Shown here: positions 1-8,143 of the stretch, piece by piece
How positions within the stretch are numbered: position 1 is the stretch's first letter
How the letters are laid out: every line of letters starts with the position of its first letter
Assembly (NCBI GenBank): GCA_910586715.1
Contig: CAJUJG010000035.1
Coordinates: 1 to 34,710 of the forward strand
Origin: an uncultured Lachnospiraceae bacterium
Lineage (GTDB): Bacteria > Bacillota > Clostridia > Lachnospirales > Lachnospiraceae
Reading direction: 5' to 3'
DNA length: 34,710 nt
Translations under genes and position numbers: made by a program
The notes under the pieces: model-generated
Database searches by the model: none
What the model saw: the letters and a program-made list of their open reading frames with translations, nothing else
What the model was told of the DNA's origin: nothing

Positions 1-314
1 GGCACTTTGGGAAGATGTATTCATTTTGGGTTTACATTTTGCGGAAACTCAAGCTTCGTACCGTATTGCATTTTCTCGCATCGTATTTTATAATACCATT
101 AACTGCCAGTTCCGAAAGGAGTGCGGTTTTGCCGTATCGGAGGTGTCCGGTCTCACATGGATCATTCCGGGAACACGCTCCGGCTGACAGTGTTATGCCC
201 ATTCGGGCAAATATAATGCCTGTCGGCATTATATCCAAATCATACTATACTACAATAAAACGGCTGGATATTGTTATCGGAATATCCAAGCTCTGCAAAC
301 GGGGGGACGATAAA
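1..314 (+). other. hairpin-rich leader upstream of the chemoreceptor gene, no gene called
   Basis: No convincing gene is seen here, although the chemoreceptor frame stays open through it without a good start. Three inverted repeats sit in a row before the gene: GCCC-ATTC-GGGC at 197-208, a perfect 10-bp stem ATATAATGCC/GGCATTATAT with a 4-nt loop at 211-234, and GGATATT/AATATCC with an 8-nt loop at 266-287. A TATACT-like -10 box lies around 244-249 without a clear -35. None of the hairpins is followed by a T run, so they are not obvious terminators. They could be operators or 5' UTR structure. I do not recognise a known riboswitch class. Confidence 0.4.
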
Positions 315-2285
315 ATGAAAAGCATTCGAACCAAAATAACATTGTGTCTTATCCTGACTGTTTTGGTAGGACTCATCGCGTCCGGCGTTTCCAGCATCAT
401 ACCCAATTACAACAGCACGATGACCACAGTGGAGTACATGATGAACGAGACCGCAGTCCTTGCGGCAGGACGTGTGGAACAGGAACTGATGGCATACAAA
501 AATGTCGTTACGGATACCGGCTGTGTTCCGCAGCTTTCCGATCCGAATGTATCATTGGACGAAAAAAAGAAAATCATTGACGAGCGCTGCGCCATGCATA
601 ATTTCCAACGCGGAAATATCATCGGCTTAGACGGCATCAGTATCTTTGACGAAAAAGACTATTCCGACCGCGAATATGTACAGCAGGCAATGCAGGGCAA
701 TGTCTATGTGTCGGAGCCGCTCATCAGTAAAATTACCGGAGAACTGTCGATTATGGTTGCCGCGCCTCTCTACGAAGACGGAACTTATGGCGCATCCATT
801 GCCGGCGTCGTTTATTTTGTTCCGCACGAGACCTTTTTGAATGATATTGTTTCTGCTATTCAGATTGGTGAAAACAGCAGGGCATACATGATCAATAAGT
901 CCGGAGATACCATTGCGGACATTACCCTTGACACAATTACCGTACAGAATATAGAAACGCAAGCCCAAAGCGATCCGTCGCTGATCGAACTTGCCGCAAT
1001 CCATGCAAACATGCGGGAAGGAAAGAACGGATTTGGAGAATATGAAAGCGACGGGCACAAAATGTTCGCAGCTTATGCACCCGTAGCGGATACCGACGGC
1101 TGGAGCATTGCCGTTACTGCGCCGCAGCTCAACTATCTTGCTTCAACCCGCGACGCGATGGTCATCAATATCGCGGTAATTATAATTGCCATACTGGTTT
1201 CAAGCGTTATCGCCCTTGTGCTGGCAAACAGTATCAGTAAGCCGATGAAAGCCTGTGCAAAGCGGATGAAGCTGCTTGTGGAAGGCGATTTGGATACACC
1301 GATGCCAAAGATTACCAGCAAGGACGAAACCGGAATGCTTGCAAATTCCACCGCTTCACTGGTGGAGGGCTTGAGCACCGTTATCAACGATATTGCTTAT
1401 CTGCTAAACGAGCTTGCAAATAAAAACTTAAATGTACATACACAGCATGAAGACGTATATGTCGGCAGTTTCCACAGTATTCTGTTGTCCATGCGGAATA
1501 TGAAAATCGCGTTAAGCGACGCCCTGCGGCAGGTGAATTATTCCGCCGAGCAGGTATCTGCGGCGAGCAACCAGTTGTCCGCAAGCGCCCAAACGCTCAG
1601 TCAGGGAACGACCGAACAGGCAAGCGCCGTAGAGGAACTTGCCGCTCAAGTAGGCGAAATCTCAGAACAGGCGAAACATACTGCAAGCGGTGCACTCGAC
1701 GTTCGCAAACAGACACATGACGCAGGCGAAGAGGTTGCCCTTTGCAATCAAAAAATGCAGACGCTTATGGGTGCGATGGATGAAATTCAGACACGCTCTG
1801 ATGAAATCGAAAAAATTCTTAAAACAATTGATGACATTGCATTCCAAACAAATATACTGGCATTAAATGCCGCCGTGGAAGCTGCAAGGGCAGGTGCGGC
1901 AGGTAAAGGCTTTGCCGTTGTCGCGGAAGAAGTCCGCAATTTAGCCGCCAAATCCGCACAGGCAGCGCAAAATACGTCACAGCTGATTGAACACTCTACC
2001 GCTGCAGTACATACCGGCACGGGCATTGCAAAGGATACGGCTGACATTCTGCTCGATGTCGTAAACAGTATTCAGTCCGTGGTCAACTCCATTGACAAGA
2101 TTGCCACGGTTTCCAACGAGCAGTCGGATGCCGTATGGCAAATATCCGAAGGAATCAACCAGGTATCGACGGTTGTACAAAGCAACAGCGCTACCGCACA
2201 GGAAGGCGCGGCTGCAAGCGAACAGCTTTCCGCAGAAGCAGCCGTTTTAAAACAGCTTGTCAATCAATTCACGCTGTCTTCGTAA
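315..2285 (+). CDS. methyl-accepting chemotaxis protein (dCache-HAMP-MA)
   Basis: A 656-residue transmembrane chemoreceptor. It should sense a small ligand outside the cell and control CheA activity through CheW. A first membrane segment lies at about residues 8-30, followed by an extracellular region of about 250 residues that looks like a double Cache domain, a second membrane segment at about 282-304, a HAMP domain, and a long helical signalling domain. The highly conserved hairpin tip is clear (IDDIAFQTNILALNAAVEAA, then GKGFAVVAEEVRNLA). Start chosen at the ATG at 315 because GGGGGGA precedes it at a normal distance and the protein then begins with a lysine-rich end and a membrane helix; the frame is open further upstream without such a start. 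No NWETF-type CheR tether is seen at the C terminus, as is usual in Firmicutes. The ligand cannot be told from sequence. The gene stands alone on this strand. Confidence 0.93.
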   Translation: MKSIRTKITLCLILTVLVGLIASGVSSIIPNYNSTMTTVEYMMNETAVLAAGRVEQELMAYKNVVTDTGCVPQLSDPNVSLDEKKKIIDERCAMHNFQRGNIIGLDGISIFDEKDYSDREYVQQAMQGNVYVSEPLISKITGELSIMVAAPLYEDGTYGASIAGVVYFVPHETFLNDIVSAIQIGENSRAYMINKSGDTIADITLDTITVQNIETQAQSDPSLIELAAIHANMREGKNGFGEYESDGHKMFAAYAPVADTDGWSIAVTAPQLNYLASTRDAMVINIAVIIIAILVSSVIALVLANSISKPMKACAKRMKLLVEGDLDTPMPKITSKDETGMLANSTASLVEGLSTVINDIAYLLNELANKNLNVHTQHEDVYVGSFHSILLSMRNMKIALSDALRQVNYSAEQVSAASNQLSASAQTLSQGTTEQASAVEELAAQVGEISEQAKHTASGALDVRKQTHDAGEEVALCNQKMQTLMGAMDEIQTRSDEIEKILKTIDDIAFQTNILALNAAVEAARAGAAGKGFAVVAEEVRNLAAKSAQAAQNTSQLIEHSTAAVHTGTGIAKDTADILLDVVNSIQSVVNSIDKIATVSNEQSDAVWQISEGINQVSTVVQSNSATAQEGAAASEQLSAEAAVLKQLVNQFTLSS

Positions 2286-2315
2286 ATTCAGGGACAGTCG
2301 GGAAATAGACGGTTT

Positions 2316-2355
2316 AAAAAGGGGAAATCATCATTTTTTGATTTCCCCTTTTTTA
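2316..2355. terminator. bidirectional rho-independent terminator
   Basis: A stem of about 15 bp (AAAAAGGGGAAATCA pairing with TGATTTCCCCTTTTT) with a short T-rich loop, followed by a T run on both strands. It lies between the convergent ends of the chemoreceptor gene (stop at 2285) and csm6 (stop at 2378), so it should end both transcripts. Confidence 0.85.
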
Positions 2356-2377
2356 CTTTCACAAGTGTCAAACTCGC

Positions 2378-3700
2378 TTATCTCAGACATAATATAATCT
2401 GTTCATTTATCTTATCATATGACATCCAGTCATCTTTTTTGGCATTGATTCCTGCTTTCCCAACTAAATACTTAATCAGTTCAAAAATCTCCTTTGCATT
2501 TTTCCCGATCCTGTTCTGAAACCATTCATCTGTAACGGACACAATCTCATGCGCGGCAACATTTCGCACTTTTCCTTCAATTTCCGTTATCTCATCTACT
2601 TTTTGTTTCAAATCCGCATCATTACATTTGTTCGTTATTAGCTTTACAATCTGATGAGAATAAACAGGGCCAAACCGAAAACCGCCTTTATATTCATTGT
2701 CTAAAATTCCTAACAAACCCGCATTTTTCAATTTTCCTTCATCCCATTTCAAAACTGCGTCTTTACCATTCACCGTACAACAGTCCTTTAACAAAATTCC
2801 ACACTTATTTTTTAATATATCCTCCAGCAAATCCACTATGAGAGGAGTTATGCCGCGAATAAAATCCGCATATTCCTGCTTCTTTATTTTCATCTGCAGG
2901 ACAAGCGCATACTCAAATATCTTTTGCTTATTCCCTTCTTTTACGGGATAGATATCGTATGTTGTTCCTGTTAAAAGTTTACTGATTTCCCGACGGTCCA
3001 GCTTAACCCTTGCTTCCATAACCTGCAGCAGCACATAAGCCTCCTGCGACAGTTCTTCCTTCATTTCCGATGCAACCGTCAAAGCCGCCGCATAATCATA
3101 TGCCAATACATGTTTCTTTATGATTTCAGTCTTAATCATTTTAACCAGATTCAGGCTTTTGACTTCCACGCAGCGATTGGGCGCGTCGCTTGAATTGTCC
3201 TCATTCAATTCCCAGTTCAGCTCATTGTCATATTCCTTTCTGTCCTCATACTCCGCATTCATTTTCTTTTGCGGTGTAGATACCTGTATCGGTTTAAAGC
3301 GGTATTCCGCAAATGTCGCCATAACCAATAATGCGCTTTTCATTGCAGGCGTACCCGATGCCATATTTAATAACAGTTCATCCTCTGTTTCCATTGTATT
3401 TTCTATTTTGATAATTTCGTCACTGAAATCCTGATAAAAAACGTCATACTGCTGGACATCAACCAATGCGTCCCTTTCTATAATATGTATCTCAAACGTA
3501 TGCCCCAAATGATTTCCCAGTCTTTTTACCGCATCTAAATACCGATTGTCCATTTTATGATACTCCATCATCTCATGCGACAAGTACAGATAAACAATAT
3601 CAGGTCTGTAATGTCTGCAAATATGAAGCATGGAACCATCCCGAAAATATTTAATCGGATCGGTTCCTCCCACAGGACTAAATAAAATCTTTTTCCCCAT
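2378..3700 (-). CDS. csm6: Csm6, CARF-HEPN cyclic-oligoadenylate-activated RNase
   Basis: A 440-residue accessory RNase of type III-A systems. The family senses cyclic oligoadenylate made by Cas10 with its N-terminal CARF domain and then cuts RNA nonspecifically with its C-terminal HEPN domain. The CARF nucleotide-binding features are visible: SPVGGTDPI at residues 8-16 and NMASGTPAMKSAL at 112-124. The HEPN active site RNVAAH (R379 and H384, R-X4-H) is intact near the C terminus. The length matches Csm6 of Streptococcus thermophilus type. An AAAGGAG ribosome site lies 6 nt before the ATG, and the gene follows cas2 by 11 nt, so the three genes cas1-cas2-csm6 form a unit downstream of the array. 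The ring size of its activator (A4 or A6) cannot be read from sequence. Confidence 0.93.
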   Translation of the reverse strand: MGKKILFSPVGGTDPIKYFRDGSMLHICRHYRPDIVYLYLSHEMMEYHKMDNRYLDAVKRLGNHLGHTFEIHIIERDALVDVQQYDVFYQDFSDEIIKIENTMETEDELLLNMASGTPAMKSALLVMATFAEYRFKPIQVSTPQKKMNAEYEDRKEYDNELNWELNEDNSSDAPNRCVEVKSLNLVKMIKTEIIKKHVLAYDYAAALTVASEMKEELSQEAYVLLQVMEARVKLDRREISKLLTGTTYDIYPVKEGNKQKIFEYALVLQMKIKKQEYADFIRGITPLIVDLLEDILKNKCGILLKDCCTVNGKDAVLKWDEGKLKNAGLLGILDNEYKGGFRFGPVYSHQIVKLITNKCNDADLKQKVDEITEIEGKVRNVAAHEIVSVTDEWFQNRIGKNAKEIFELIKYLVGKAGINAKKDDWMSYDKINEQIILCLR

Positions 3701-3711
3701 CTGTATCTCCT

Positions 3712-4032
3712 TTAAATAACAATAATATCCTCATGTTCTTCTTCCATCCGCTTTCCGAACGAAACAACCTGTCCCTTTCCGATGATTTTGTATACCCGTA
3801 TGCTGTCCTCGGCAGATGTATATGCCGGCAGCCGTTCTAACAGTTCTCTGTACTTCTTTTTTGTAATCATCGCCTCAAATGCTGATTTTTGTATCCGAAA
3901 GCCATATCCTAGCAATAATTTGGACAATTTCAGTCTTTTTTTATTATCCGTTATGTCATAAATAATCAGCACAAATACTTTATCACTTTCGATCGTTTCA
4001 TCAATATCAAAAAAATAATTTTCCTCTTCCAT
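3712..4032 (-). CDS. cas2: Cas2, CRISPR adaptation protein
   Basis: A small ferredoxin-fold protein that bridges two Cas1 dimers in the spacer integration complex. The hallmark first strand with its aspartate is present (VLIIYDITDNKKR), followed by the conserved GYGFRIQKSAFEA segment. The proposed ATG at 4032 has GAGGG five bases upstream and gives 106 residues. A longer start at 4080 overlaps the cas1 stop as ATGA, which could allow coupled translation, and would give 122 residues, but it has no ribosome site and adds 16 residues unlike Cas2. The frame is continuous either way. Only the start is in doubt. Confidence 0.92.
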   Translation of the reverse strand: MEEENYFFDIDETIESDKVFVLIIYDITDNKKRLKLSKLLLGYGFRIQKSAFEAMITKKKYRELLERLPAYTSAEDSIRVYKIIGKGQVVSFGKRMEEEHEDIIVI

Positions 4033-4076
4033 AACAACCCTCGTACCACCAAAGCTTAGACATTCCCATATGCCAC

Positions 4077-5078
4077 TCATCGGATTTCTATTGGTTTATA
4101 TATCGACGCATCCTCTGATTCAATTGCTTTTACCAATAAGTCCAGTTGTAACGCAATCGCACGCCGAAAACTCACAGCATAATCAATATAAGACAAGTAC
4201 CGTACCTCCGTCTGTAATTTCTTTTCCAATTTCGATAAATACAGTTTAATCCCGTTCCTTGTCAGAAAACATCCCGGTTCATCCATATCCGTCATAAAAT
4301 CTTCCTTATGGATTTCGTGTCCGTTTATCATGCTCATCGCCGTTGAATCTACAATAACCGCCCGCCATTCCTCCATCATATCACTCGCAAGCGTCGGATG
4401 TTTTTCCTTATCCCTATGCATAAAACCAAAATAAGGATTCAAACCTTTCGTTTCAATTTTGCCATACAGTTCATTCATTAACACAGAATATCCCAAACTA
4501 ATCATGGAATTAAATTCATCTCTTGGCGGGCGCTTACTTCTTCCCTGAAATTGAAAATCCGAATCAATTAGCGCAGATAATCCTTCAAAATATGCTTTCG
4601 CGCCCTGTCCCTCATACCCCATCACCTCTGAAATCGTTTTGCAATACACGATTTTCTCATTACAAATGTGCAGCATCTTCAGTTGTTCGCTTACGGAAAT
4701 TTTTCCGCTTTTTTCATATCTTCTAAGCACTACCGATTGATTTTTCAGTTTTGCACGAATAATTGCTTTGGAAAGGTCCAGTGCAAACTCTGAATCATAT
4801 AAAGCGCTTTGTTTTCTTTGTCGCTGCGCGTTGATATGTCCCGTAGACTGAAGCCTTCCAAAATAGCTGCCTCCTTTGGAAAAATAAGAAACTGCAATTC
4901 CACGTTTAAGACACTCCTGAACACATTGCGTTGTCATTTGCGAATGTCCCATAATCGTAATGCTTTCCAATGTTTCAATTGGAACAATTTTCTTCATCCC
5001 ATCTGCATATTTTACAAAACATCTGTTCTCTTCTATGCCGATTGTTGCGTGATTCTCATTGATAAATAAAAGGCTCAT
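4077..5078 (-). CDS. cas1: Cas1, CRISPR spacer integrase
   Basis: A metal-dependent integrase of 333 residues that inserts new spacers at the leader end of the array with Cas2. The metal ligands of the family are all visible: the glutamate in GYEGQGAKAYF (about E156), the histidine in FGFMHRDKEKHPTLASD (about H221), and the acidic residues in ASDMMEEWR (about D233 and E236). Start set at the ATG at 5078 because AAGGAG lies 6 nt upstream; a TTG at 5093 would put that ribosome site inside the gene. No reverse transcriptase or Cas6 fusion is present. It lies directly downstream of the array and the broken Uma2 gene, and is followed by cas2. Confidence 0.95.
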   Translation of the reverse strand: MSLLFINENHATIGIEENRCFVKYADGMKKIVPIETLESITIMGHSQMTTQCVQECLKRGIAVSYFSKGGSYFGRLQSTGHINAQRQRKQSALYDSEFALDLSKAIIRAKLKNQSVVLRRYEKSGKISVSEQLKMLHICNEKIVYCKTISEVMGYEGQGAKAYFEGLSALIDSDFQFQGRSKRPPRDEFNSMISLGYSVLMNELYGKIETKGLNPYFGFMHRDKEKHPTLASDMMEEWRAVIVDSTAMSMINGHEIHKEDFMTDMDEPGCFLTRNGIKLYLSKLEKKLQTEVRYLSYIDYAVSFRRAIALQLDLLVKAIESEDASIYKPIEIR

Positions 5079-5114
5079 TTGGTTCTCCTTCAAACATTTT
5101 CTAATATGCCTGTA

Positions 5115-5421
5115 CTAATCCTCTACTTTTATCGTAAATCCTTCGTATATTCCAACTGCTATGTCCTCGCCAAAATTATACTGTTCCACAGAATCCTTTC
5201 AAAAACACTGCAAACGGAGCTGCCAAGGCTTCACATTCCCCACTATTCCTGTCAATGTAATTCGCTATTGTCTGAAGCAGCTTCCGACTGAGTTTTTGAT
5301 GATTCCAGCTCGGTGGCGCCATATAATAAATCTGCCCGTTTATCAGTTCTGCATGTTCACCATCCGGTAATGCATAAATATCTTCAATTGTATAAATTTC
5401 TTTCTTCTTTGATGATTCCAA
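5115..5421 (-). pseudogene. Uma2-family (DUF820) nuclease remnant with internal deletion
   Basis: The first about 72 codons (from a TTG at 5421, with GGAGAGG upstream) encode a good N terminus of the Uma2 family, a PD-(D/E)XK-like fold: YTIEDIYALPDGEHAELING, then a segment ending APFAVFL. The frame then runs into KGFCGTV and a stop at 5176. In the next frame, immediately downstream, is a typical Uma2 C terminus (VEQYNFGEDIAVGIYEGF, ending IKVED) with its stop at 5115-5117. The central region with the catalytic acidic residues, roughly 80 residues in an intact member, is missing and the two ends are out of frame. This is best read as an internal deletion plus frameshift, so the product should be inactive. 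It sits between the array trailer and cas1 on the same strand. Confidence 0.75.
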
Positions 5422-5497
5422 ACAGTATTCCTCTCCATTATTCTTAAATTTATTATAAACATCCCTTTAAGAAAAAACAAGCATCCCTTTTCTAAAT

Positions 5498-5514
5498 GAT
5501 AGTGTGACACTATC
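5498..5514. repeat. 17-nt palindrome beyond the array trailer
   Basis: GATAGTGT-G-ACACTATC is a perfect odd palindrome lying 23 nt outside the last recognisable repeat. Next to it, at 5491-5497, TCTAAAT matches the end of the CRISPR repeat, and the gap from there to the first repeat is 40 nt, close to spacer length. It may be a decayed terminal spacer-repeat unit or a hairpin that ends the pre-crRNA. The evidence is weak. Confidence 0.35.
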
Positions 5515-5537
5515 TCACGATACGAAACAGCAGCATG

Positions 5538-8007
5538 GTTTCCGTCCCCTTTCGGGGGCTATATTCGCTAAATGAAATATATCAAATGAAAGAGAGGAAA
5601 ACAAAATGAGTTTCCGTCCCCTTTCGGGGGTTATATTCTCTAAATGAGGAACCTGAAACAGAGGAACCTGAAACAGAGGAATCATTTCCGTCCCCTTTCG
5701 GGGTCTATATTCTCTAAATAAGATTCCGTATAAATGAATGGAATGGGATTGATGGTTTCCGTCCCCTTTCGGGGTCTATATTCTCTAAATTGAATAAATT
5801 TAAGAGATTGACGTTTGACAAATCAGGTTTCCGTCCCCTTTCGGGGTCTATATTCTCTAAATTGAAATGCAAGAGGTTGCATTAAAAGCGTCGGAAATGG
5901 TTTCCGTCCCCTTTCGGGGTCTATATTCTCTAAATGCTACGGCGGATACCGCTGTTTGCACTGTTTCGGTTTCCGTCCCCTTTCGGGGTCTATATTCTCT
6001 AAATCATTTGGCTAGGTCAAAAAAGACAGCTAGTCGCGCAAGTTTCCGTCCCCTTTCGGGGTCTATATTCTCTAAATGTGCAATGTCTTTTATAAAGCCA
6101 GCCTACGGCGAGTTTCCGTCCCCTTTCGGGGTCTATATTCTCTAAATACGTTCCAAGCTGCCTGCCGCCGTCAAAAAAGAGTTTCCGTCCCCTTTCGGGG
6201 TCTATATTCTCTAAATAAGGATTTGGGGATTGTGCCGGACAAGCGAGCAGAAGTTTCCGTCCCCTTTCGGGGTCTATATTCTCTAAATAATGGTAATGTT
6301 ATTTGTAAAGATATGTTTACTGGTTTCCGTCCCCTTTCGGGGTCTATATTCTCTAAATAGGAGTCAAAACGGATAAGACAAAAAGAGTATTATGGTTTCC
6401 GTCCCCTTTCGGGGTCTATATTCTCTAAATTCTATATTGTTTACTCCAACCAAAGTAGTTACATTGTGTTTCCGTCCCCTTTCGGGGTCTATATTCTCTA
6501 AATGTGACGAGGATGGATTTGTTGAAGGCTCTGACTATGTTTCCGTCCCCTTTCGGGGTCTATATTCTCTAAATTGGCATGATGCTAACAGATATCTGCT
6601 CGCCGGAAATAATATAGTTTCCGTCCCCTTTCGGGGTCTATATTCTCTAAATACACGTGAGGTATATGACCATGATGAAGTCGCAATAGTTTCCGTCCCC
6701 TTTCGGGGTCTATATTCTCTAAATGGACATCAGGAACATTCAAAGAAATTATATACGGTTTCCGTCCCCTTTCGGGGTCTATATTCTCTAAATGTAAATT
6801 ACATAAACAAGCGAAAAAAGGGGTGCAAAAAGTTTCCGTCCCCTTTCGGGGTCTATATTCTCTAAATGGCAAAGCAACAGAGATTGCAAACGAGGTTAGA
6901 GAAAAGTTTCCGTCCCCTTTCGGGGTCTATATTCTCTAAATCACTTCTTAACATCATCAATTGATGGATAAGAAATAGTTTCCGTCCCCTTTCGGGGTCT
7001 ATATTCTCTAAATCTTCTGGTCTGCCGGGCGGATTGATACGATGTCGAATGTTTCCGTCCCCTTTCGGGGTCTATATTCTCTAAATCAGCTAAGGCTACG
7101 GCAGAGACCAAAGCTAAGGTTTCCGTCCCCTTTCGGGGTCTATATTCTCTAAATAACAACCACACAAGGAGGTACACAGCATGACAACAGTTTCCGTCCC
7201 CTTTCGGGGTCTATATTCTCTAAATCTTTACACCTTTTTAATTTTCAAATGTAGAAATAAAGTTTCCGTCCCCTTTCGGGGTCTATATTCTCTAAATATT
7301 AAAGGATTAAACTGCTATATAACGCTTGATAGTTTCCGTCCCCTTTCGGGGTCTATATTCTCTAAATATGTAGAAATAAAGGGTAGTCACAATAACCAAA
7401 CAAGTTTCCGTCCCCTTTCGGGGTCTATATTCTCTAAATACATTTAATTTTTCCGTTGGATCTTCTTTAAATAGTTTCCGTCCCCTTTCGGGGTCTATAT
7501 TCTCTAAATATGAATACATTGGAAAGCAGAGAAGAGATAGTAATTGTTTCCGTCCCCTTTCGGGGTCTATATTCTCTAAATCGTCAGCCGTGGGATAGCC
7601 GCCCGGCTCTGATGATGGTTTCCGTCCCCTTTCGGGGTCTATATTCTCTAAATAATTATGAGAGTAATATATAGCATTGGATCTGAAGGTTTCCGTCCCC
7701 TTTCGGGGTCTATATTCTCTAAATAGCACTTCGGAAAGCGTACTATTCATGTTGTTATAGTTTCCGTCCCCTTTCGGGGTCTATATTCTCTAAATTCTGT
7801 ACTTCTCTATTTCATATGCCGTGCCACACGATTGTTTCCGTCCCCTTTCGGGGTCTATATTCTCTAAATGGATATATAGAATCATTGAAAGATAAATAAA
7901 TCGTTTCCGTCCCCTTTCGGGGTCTATATTCTCTAAATATCTGATGATATGGCTATTGTTGAGTATCACGAGTTTCCGTCCCCTTTCGGGGTCTATATTC
8001 TCTAAAT
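5538..8007 (-). CRISPR. type III-A CRISPR array, 35 repeats and 34 spacers
   Basis: I count 35 copies of a 36-nt repeat with spacers of about 33-42 nt. On the plus strand the repeat begins GTTTCCGTCCCC, has the small hairpin CCCC-TTTC-GGGG, and ends TATTCTCTAAAT. On the minus strand it begins ATTTAGAG and ends GGGGACGGAAAC, so the crRNA 5' handle would be ACGGAAAC, very like known III-A handles. This and the position between csm5 and cas1 place transcription on the minus strand with the leader at 8008 and above. The repeats at the low-coordinate end carry the changes expected of a trailer: 5538-5573 has GGGCTATATTCG, 5610-5645 has GGGTTATATT, and 5684-5719 has A for the first G. The other 32 appear identical. 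Short open frames across the array are not genes. Confidence 0.97.
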
Positions 8008-8143
8008 CCTCTCCCCCACACTCCGCTATCTGTGCATGTCACAAATGCGATTTGCGGGAGAAAATGCTTTTTGGCTTAGATTTCTTGATTTTCAAACGAG
8101 AAAACACCTGCAATACCTCTATTTTCGCGGTGCGTGGCAAAAA
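8008..8143 (-). promoter_or_regulatory. CRISPR leader
   Basis: This 136-nt stretch separates the csm5 stop from the first intact repeat at the leader end of the array, and has no gene. Read on the minus strand it is AT-rich in its middle and carries TTTTTGCCACGCACCGCGAAA near its start, followed by a G-rich end (GTGTGGGGGAGAGG) against the first repeat. Its position, and the perfect repeats next to it, fit the leader where Cas1-Cas2 would integrate new spacers. I see no convincing -35/-10 pair, so the array promoter is unresolved; readthrough from the csm operon is possible. Confidence 0.6.

Noticed and set aside
191..238. c-di-GMP (GEMM) riboswitch upstream of the chemoreceptor
   Set aside because: Such riboswitches often precede chemoreceptor genes, but the conserved GEMM core sequences are not present here.
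15..314. A 100-codon N-terminal extension of the chemoreceptor
   Set aside because: It lacks a ribosome site at its start, places 100 unusual residues before the first membrane helix, and overlaps hairpins. The ATG at 315 has a good site.
5867..7750. Several open frames of 78-157 codons on both strands across the array
   Set aside because: They consist of translated CRISPR repeats (VSVPFRGLYSLN or LENIDPERGRK) joined by spacer peptides, because repeat plus spacer is often a multiple of three. They are not genes.
5538..8007. Array transcribed on the plus strand
   Set aside because: The plus-strand repeat would end in TCTCTAAAT, unlike type III handles. Degenerate repeats lie at the low-coordinate end, and the minus-strand repeat ends ACGGAAAC.
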